A model generated the notes under the pieces. It made no database searches and was not told the origin of the DNA. It worked only from the letters and a program-made list of their open reading frames with translations. Below are positions 58,936 to 64,000 of a DNA stretch of 64,000 nt, in pieces. The stretch covers positions 1-64,000 of the forward strand of contig CAJNOL010001337.1 in NCBI GenBank assembly GCA_905250125.1. The letters run 5' to 3'. Within the stretch, counting starts at the first letter, position 1, and each line of letters starts with the position of its first letter. Both the position numbers and the translations under genes were made by a program. This stretch comes from Rotaria sordida. Lineage: Eukaryota; Rotifera; Eurotatoria; Philodinida; Philodinidae.

Positions 58936-60413
58936 TTTCAATTTTGTTTTTCACCATTTTCTAGAAAAGCAAAAGTTAAAAATTAGACATGGAATTTTGT
59001 TTTTACATCATATAACTATTTTTTAGGCGATATTTAATTATTTTCTGTATAGCAAATCGATATAGACTACCTTTTCTATAGAGTATTTAAATGAGCTAAA
59101 GGTTTAATTTCGGATGCGCATAAAGAAATTCAAATCTTGATGTGTGTTTTCATATATTGGTATCCTCTGAGTTAAAATGTAAATGAAAAATTTGCTCATG
59201 ATTTTCATAAATTTTTCAGCGTACGAGATGAGGTATTAAATCTTTTGATATTCTGCTGAAATTCATCCTTCGTTTATTACTCTATGACCTAGAATTATCC
59301 TAAAGAAGATATGTTCATATTTTTATCTAATAAATCCTATTAAATAATATAAATAATTTCCTTTAATTTAATATTGTATTCTTGAATATTCGATGGTTGA
59401 TTGAATATCTTTGTAGATATGAAATCGATTTGATTGTATAGATGAGAATGACTCATAATCTTCTTCATCAAGTACTTTATATAAATCAAATCTAGAAAAA
59501 AAAACAAATATTTATTGAGATTTTTTCTGTCTTTCGAAACTCGAGCAATGTTTTAGCTAATTTTTATGTATCGAATGTATGTTGAATTACTCTAGATGTT
59601 CTAATAAAACTCAGCTGTATACGTCGAATTATTATTGAAAAATGAACGTTAACGATGTGATACAAAAAAGCGCAAAGGTTACCGTTACATACGTTTCCAT
59701 TTTCAAATTCTGCAAGTTCAAAAAGTATTTTTGAAAACTAAATAGTGTACTTTGTAAAGAAATGTTCAAGCTGCAGAATTTCTGTACAAGAGTTTTTTTG
59801 AATATATTCAGTTTTTTCAAAAATTGAATTTATTCAATGTCAATGACGTGATTAAATTCGAAGATGGAAACGAAAAATTTTCTTGAACTAAATAAGAACT
59901 TCAGCAAAACAAAAAACTCCTCGTTCTGGAAAATTAGTTTCGATGAAGTATGTTCTTTTTTTGAGTCAGATCTAACTGAAAATTTCATTATAGATATATG
60001 TTGTGATGTAGATTCTATTTTGAAATTCTTCGACGTTTCTGTCGTAAGGTTAGAGACTTATTCGTGAGTTAAGTTTACTTAGATTGTGAGCTGAAAGAGC
60101 CCATATTTTTGTATATGTTCATGATAAAAGAGTTTGTTTAAAATAATAGTTCTTATAATGAATCAAAGTCAAGTCGAAGATAACCAAGTCCCGTTTTAGC
60201 TAACTTTGCCTATATATTTTTCTTTTCGCAATAGATTTTATGAAAAATGTGAAATAGAGTTGCAATATTAGAAATAAAAAATTATTCAACTTACTTTATC
60301 ATTTTTGTTTTTCTATTGTATTTATTCATTTTAATACGAATTTTTGTTAATATAATAATCTTTTAAAAAAAAATCACAAATTTATAAAAATAGAAAAAAA
60401 AAATATAGAAAAT

Positions 60414-60965
60414 CTATTCAGTTGAATAAATCATCATTTCTTTTCGTAATTTATCTAAAGTATATTTATGTGATATCAACATAGTTTTTTGTATATAATA
60501 TTTAAAAATCATCCATGATTTACCATAAACTTGATCTGTTATTATTGTTGTTGTTGGTTTTAATGTATTTTTATGCATACAATATTGATGATATGCATGC
60601 ATTATATTCAATTGTGTATGAACAATACTTGTTAAACAATTATTTTCTCGATCAATATTCATTTGTACATAATATGTTGATGGAATATTTATTTCTAATG
60701 ATGAAATAAATGGAATACGATCTGTTATTTCATAATATGAACAAGTAGAATTGATTTTTTTTAATTCTTTTGTATGAATAATAAAAGGATGGAATTTCCA
60801 AATATGATTAACAAGAACATCAAAAGTAGTTATTAAAGGAGCATCAAGTGATATGATTTGTTTACCATCAAATGGTATTGGATATATTGCAATAGCAATA
60901 CATATTGGAATTATGAAAAGTAACAAACGGCGATTTTCAAACAACATTATTATAGAAATGACCAT
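60414..60965 (-). CDS. Unrecognised single-exon protein with N-terminal hydrophobic segment (183 residues)
   Basis: One long open frame of good complexity in an otherwise stop-rich region, with the same A/T-ending codon use as the intact genes nearby. Seen: residues about 14-28 (LLLFIIPICIAIAIY) form a signal peptide or membrane anchor. The rest (about 150 residues) mixes hydrophobic and polar strands and ends in a basic helix (HKYTLDKLRKEMM). It carries one NST and is otherwise without clear motifs. The pattern (short strands, then a long C-terminal helix) vaguely recalls START/SRPBCC-type lipid-binding folds; that is a weak guess. Met7 is an alternative start. It has no introns. Confidence 0.6.
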   Translation of the reverse strand: MVISIIMLFENRRLLLFIIPICIAIAIYPIPFDGKQIISLDAPLITTFDVLVNHIWKFHPFIIHTKELKKINSTCSYYEITDRIPFISSLEINIPSTYYVQMNIDRENNCLTSIVHTQLNIMHAYHQYCMHKNTLKPTTTIITDQVYGKSWMIFKYYIQKTMLISHKYTLDKLRKEMMIYSTE

Positions 60966-62091
60966 TAAATGAATCGATCCATCAGTTAAAATATTAAACC
61001 AATGTTACTATTATAGTCAACAGTGGGCGCTAGACTCTGGTTGTTATAATAACATTGAAGTATATCACGTAGGATCATATGTGGATGAGGATGATATACA
61101 TTTATAAAAATATCTTATGTCACATTGTCATAAAAATCAAGGCACTACATCCAACGAGAAACTATAATTGAATCAAAAGTAAATTAATTATTAGTGTAAG
61201 CAATACAAATTCTTACATTTGAGAGTAATGTTGATATTATCTATCGTATATATTAATCTATACTAGGATAAGTACTTGCAGAAAAGTACTGATATATTGT
61301 ATTAAATATACTTACTAGGAATCCTAGTAGTTTTCATTTGCTTATCAAGATAAGCATTGATCTCTCAACAGATGTTTTATCATCATTTTTCTCTAGATGA
61401 TTATATAGTAATCTGTGATTTTTCTTCAAATCATAATGTTGTTTTTTTTTTAAATCTATCTTCTATCTTCTTATTCAATACGACGAAAAACAAGATTGAA
61501 CGTCAAATTATTCAATGTATGACAACAGTTTAACCTGCTGATAGAATGGTTTATTTATTTATAAATAGAGAAAGGAAAAGATAGTGTTATCAGGACTTAT
61601 TAAATTTTTATCTTGAATGTCCTTGTCATTTGATTGCTCAAGATAGATTAAAATAACACTGATAAAATTCAATTCGCCGATAATTCGATCAACATGAACG
61701 TAACATAATATTTTTTGAAAATTTATCTAATGAGAGAAGTCCCTCAATTGATTAATCATTCTTTAGTCAGTATATTGTGCATCATACACACTCTAATGAA
61801 GTATAAATATCTTGGAAAGCGTTCTGGCTCTTAGCTTATTGCCATGGAGAAATTTCATTTTTAGGATATTATTGGTTCTGATCAGAAACACTAGAAAAAT
61901 TGATTTTCGAATTTCAACTGAAACTTTTCACAGAAATAGGTCTTAACAAGTTTCCTGGTTCTTATTGGAAGGTACGTCTCTGATAACAGCATGGCTGCTA
62001 CATTACTCATTAACGCCGACAAATTCTATGTTCTTATTTCAGGATAGGAGTAAATAAAAAACTGTGAAACTTTCAAAATAAATTACTCTCA
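60966..62091. other. Intergenic region with repeat copy
   Basis: Mostly AT-rich sequence. From about 61722 to 62060 it carries a half copy of the dispersed palindromic family: AATGAGAGAAGTCCCTCAA, CTCTTAGCTTATTGCCAT and AAAATTGATTTTCGAATTT, matching 6026, 6120 and 47980. I see no right-hand inverted partner. Confidence 0.55.
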
Positions 62092-62680
62092 TTAAGGTCG
62101 TATAATCCTCGACAAAATATGAGAACTTTTTACCTTCGTAATTTTACGTGCGCATAAATAGTGTCGATACTTAAAATTCAATAGCCAATGGTAGACATTG
62201 TTCGCGTGCATATAGTCGTCAGCTTGATCAAGTTTTTGGTTTTTGGTACCACCATTCTCTTCTAAACATTTTCGAAACATTGTGATATAGCCGCTATTCT
62301 TGATGCACTTGTAGCGGTATTGAACACCATGAAAAGTCTGCTTACGATATCCTGTTTGTTGATTTCGTTCATTATAGTAGTCAAGAACCTTTTGCATATA
62401 TTCTTTGGAAAATTTTGTTAGGTCTGACTTTTTTTTATCATCTTCTATATCGTAGTCCGAGCCGGTCGCAGACTCATCTAGTTGGGTTTTTTTTAGATTC
62501 TTCATAATCCTTTTTATCTCTCAAATCAACATCGAGAAGCACTTCCGTCTCGACAGAAAAATCATTGCTTTTAACGATTGAATTCAATACATCGATCAAA
62601 TAGTCAGTCACTGCATGTTCTTTCAGCGTGAGAGTAGATGAAGATTTTTGTGAGGCTGATGATGAACAAATTCAGTCGAA
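62092..62680 (-). pseudogene. Frameshifted fragment of a transposon-associated DNA-binding protein
   Basis: The downstream frame (62505-62092, 137 residues) contains YMQKVLDYYNERNQQTGYRK, FRKCLEENGGTKNQKLDQAD and HWLLNFKYRH..ARKITK. From memory, this pattern is typical of the N-terminal helix-turn-helix part of proteins encoded by animal DNA transposons (tryptophan-lysine-rich WLLNFK..SRKITK type). An upstream frame (about 62680-62495) reads in another phase and joins it at a run of eight A on the minus strand near 62487-62494; one base fewer would restore continuity. The part between the two motifs looks shortened, and no DDE catalytic region follows. It is read as a decayed fragment. Confidence 0.6.
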
Positions 62681-63522
62681 CAAAATTGAGACAATGTTTC
62701 TCGAATCGATAGTACACATACTTGTTCAAAGAGATTGTAATGAATAGCCAGACAATGTAAGAATGCACGCACTTCTCTCAATATGAGGAGATGGCACAAT
62801 AACTATACGCGTGTATGAGAGATTACTTTATTCGATTCCTCTTTATGCTTCCACTAGCTTGAAACTAAAAGAAGAACAGAAAAGGATAGAACCACGTATA
62901 GAGAGAAGCCAGACACAAATGGCTAAAGCGATATAAAGACATGTTAGTGACATGCCTATAACAATGTGTACGTACACACGTGAATGGAGAACAAAATGAC
63001 AATACAGAGAAAGAACAGAATTCTGTTTTCTTGCTCTTCCTACTTCCAGTTAGTAGTTTTTTGCATGCAGTATGAGAGAATAAAGTCAATATTGTCGCTT
63101 ATTAATTCAAGCACTTGTTCATACACGACTCGTCTAAAGACCTAGGCTTCATTTTAGAAGCTCTCTTTCATGCAAGCTAGTGTCAGGCAAGGAACCTTGA
63201 TATGTGTGGTTCGGAGCTTTTGTCAGAGCTAAAAAAGTGTGTCACATATGGCCACTGTGAAATGTAGTTCACACAAAAAAAAACTGTAAGTCTGTATTTC
63301 ATATCGTTGCGAAAAAAATCGATATTGCATCGTATTATAATATAAATCATAGCACTGTTAGAGAAGATGTGAAATTCATATCTCAACAAAGAAGCCATAG
63401 AAACCCAAACATTTGTGAGGTTTTTCTAGTCTCACTAAGGTCTACATGTGGGCAAAATATTACGTCAAAAGCAGAGCTTCACCTAAGCGTGTTCCTTCGT
63501 GAGCTGAATTATTTATTGACAT
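62681..63522. other. Region between transposon fragment and GC-rich gene
   Basis: Composition rises gradually toward the GC-rich gene on the right. It holds no convincing exon. Frames such as 62865-63089, 63183-63398 and 63369-63716 lack motifs. It should include the 3' flank of the minus-strand gene. Confidence 0.5.
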
Positions 63523-64000
63523 TTAGCTTTTATCGGAGCTTTCTGCCCAACGCTTCATCAAAGTGTTCGAAGGCAGACTTTTGTCGAGAACCTTGTTGGC
63601 TGTCTCAACTCCAGCTACTGGTAATTTTGTGGTGTCCAAGAGCCCTATCTGTGCAAGTACTGAAGCCTGATCCCAATATATATGCTCGTGACAGATCTTA
63701 TCACCACGGAATGTAACAATAGCGACCAATGGTATCTTCACGGGCTTGCCAGTGGGCGCAATGCCAGGCAGCATCCAGTCGATTTCACGATCATGGGTGA
63801 AGCAGCACAACATTTCATCGACCACTCGATCAACACCAACCGTGCGCGAGATCGGGACCATGTGTATGTCTGCCGGATTGCTGTTGACGAAGTGATGTTT
63901 ATAGAAACGCGATAGCTCCTGGGCCCCGACGCCACCAGTCATGGTTGGAATATGATTGACATAGGGGTTGGGTACCATAGTCGACATCGTTGCATTGACG
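63523..64000 (-). CDS. SnoaL/NTF2-like domain protein, 5' end beyond window (partial)
   Basis: Intronless frame open to the right edge; the codons before the in-window ATG (63987) remain open, so the true start probably lies outside. Seen: SRTVGVDRVVDEM, FTHDREIDWMLPG, PTGKPVKIPLVAIV, HEHIYWDQASVLAQIGLLD, LPVAGVE and a C-terminal LPSNTLMKRWAES. This set matches a family of SnoaL-like (NTF2-fold) proteins I know from bacteria and fungi, often annotated near dienelactone hydrolases; the exact reaction is not established. Composition is foreign: lines starting 63841 and 63901 each have 32 G/C of 60, against 14 of 60 at 61441. Codons often end in G or C. It lies beside a transposon remnant. A horizontally acquired gene is the best reading; assembly chimera is the alternative. 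Confidence 0.82.
   Translation of the reverse strand, partial: VNATMSTMVPNPYVNHIPTMTGGVGAQELSRFYKHHFVNSNPADIHMVPISRTVGVDRVVDEMLCCFTHDREIDWMLPGIAPTGKPVKIPLVAIVTFRGDKICHEHIYWDQASVLAQIGLLDTTKLPVAGVETANKVLDKSLPSNTLMKRWAESSDKS

Larger units (their letters stand above)
54459..60413. other. 6-kb gene-poor region
   Basis: Upstream of the minus-strand ankyrin gene. It contains a TA microsatellite (about 55104-55128), purine/pyrimidine-rich stretches around 54985-55025 and 55320-55440, and a large palindromic repeat at 58351-58935. Open frames such as 55442-55633 overlap on both strands, lack motifs and are low in complexity, so I do not call them. Promoter and leader sequence of the ankyrin gene must lie at the left end. 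Confidence 0.5.

Noticed and set aside
63369..63935. Plus-strand and alternate minus frames over the GC-rich gene
   Set aside because: They are shadows of the minus-strand SnoaL-like gene, which alone has family motifs.

Overview
The window reads as an AT-rich animal nuclear genome. Genes have many small introns (about 50-70 bases, GT..AG, T-rich before the acceptor), separated by a few kilobase-sized introns full of repeats. I can rebuild nine intact protein genes from exon phase and homology, plus one gene cut by the right edge and one broken transposon remnant. The gene set is metazoan (USP32, TAO kinase, NDFIP, TRAPPC12, COX18, ORP2). Codon style (A/T third positions, CGT arginine, AAT runs coding polyasparagine), intron style and a foreign-looking GC-rich gene at one end together suggest a bdelloid rotifer, for example a Rotaria-like species. 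That assignment is an inference, not a proof.

Layout. 2.5-9.4 kb, minus: ORP2-type oxysterol-binding protein with an N-terminal FFAT motif. 12.0-23.0 kb, plus: 21-exon USP32 deubiquitinase with EF-hands, DUSP, USP domain and C-terminal CAAX box. 26.9-35.5 kb, plus: 15-exon TAO kinase (100-base N gap in one intron). 35.9-37.5 kb, plus: NDFIP-type Nedd4 adaptor. 38.4-39.3 kb, minus: small ankyrin protein. 44.0-45.1 kb, plus: TRAPPC12, intronless in its coding part. 47.1-49.9 kb, plus: COX18. 53.7-54.5 kb, minus: ankyrin protein with an N-terminal hydrophobic segment. 60.4-61.0 kb, minus: unrecognised single-exon protein. 62.1-62.7 kb, minus: frameshifted transposon-associated fragment. 63.5 kb to the edge, minus: GC-rich intronless SnoaL/NTF2-like gene, a horizontal-transfer candidate.

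The genes do not form an operon or pathway. Several act in membrane traffic and ubiquitin biology (ORP2, USP32, NDFIP, TRAPPC12), but I see no sign that this is more than chance.

The strongest non-gene signal is a set of long imperfect palindromes (foldback/MITE-like elements). Two have convincing ends with TA target duplications (33326-34826 and 50258-51200). Others lie in introns of the ORP2, USP32 and COX18 genes and between genes, and several share sequence with each other. I found no CRISPR array, rRNA, tRNA or bacterial-type operon, and no convincing new multi-gene system.
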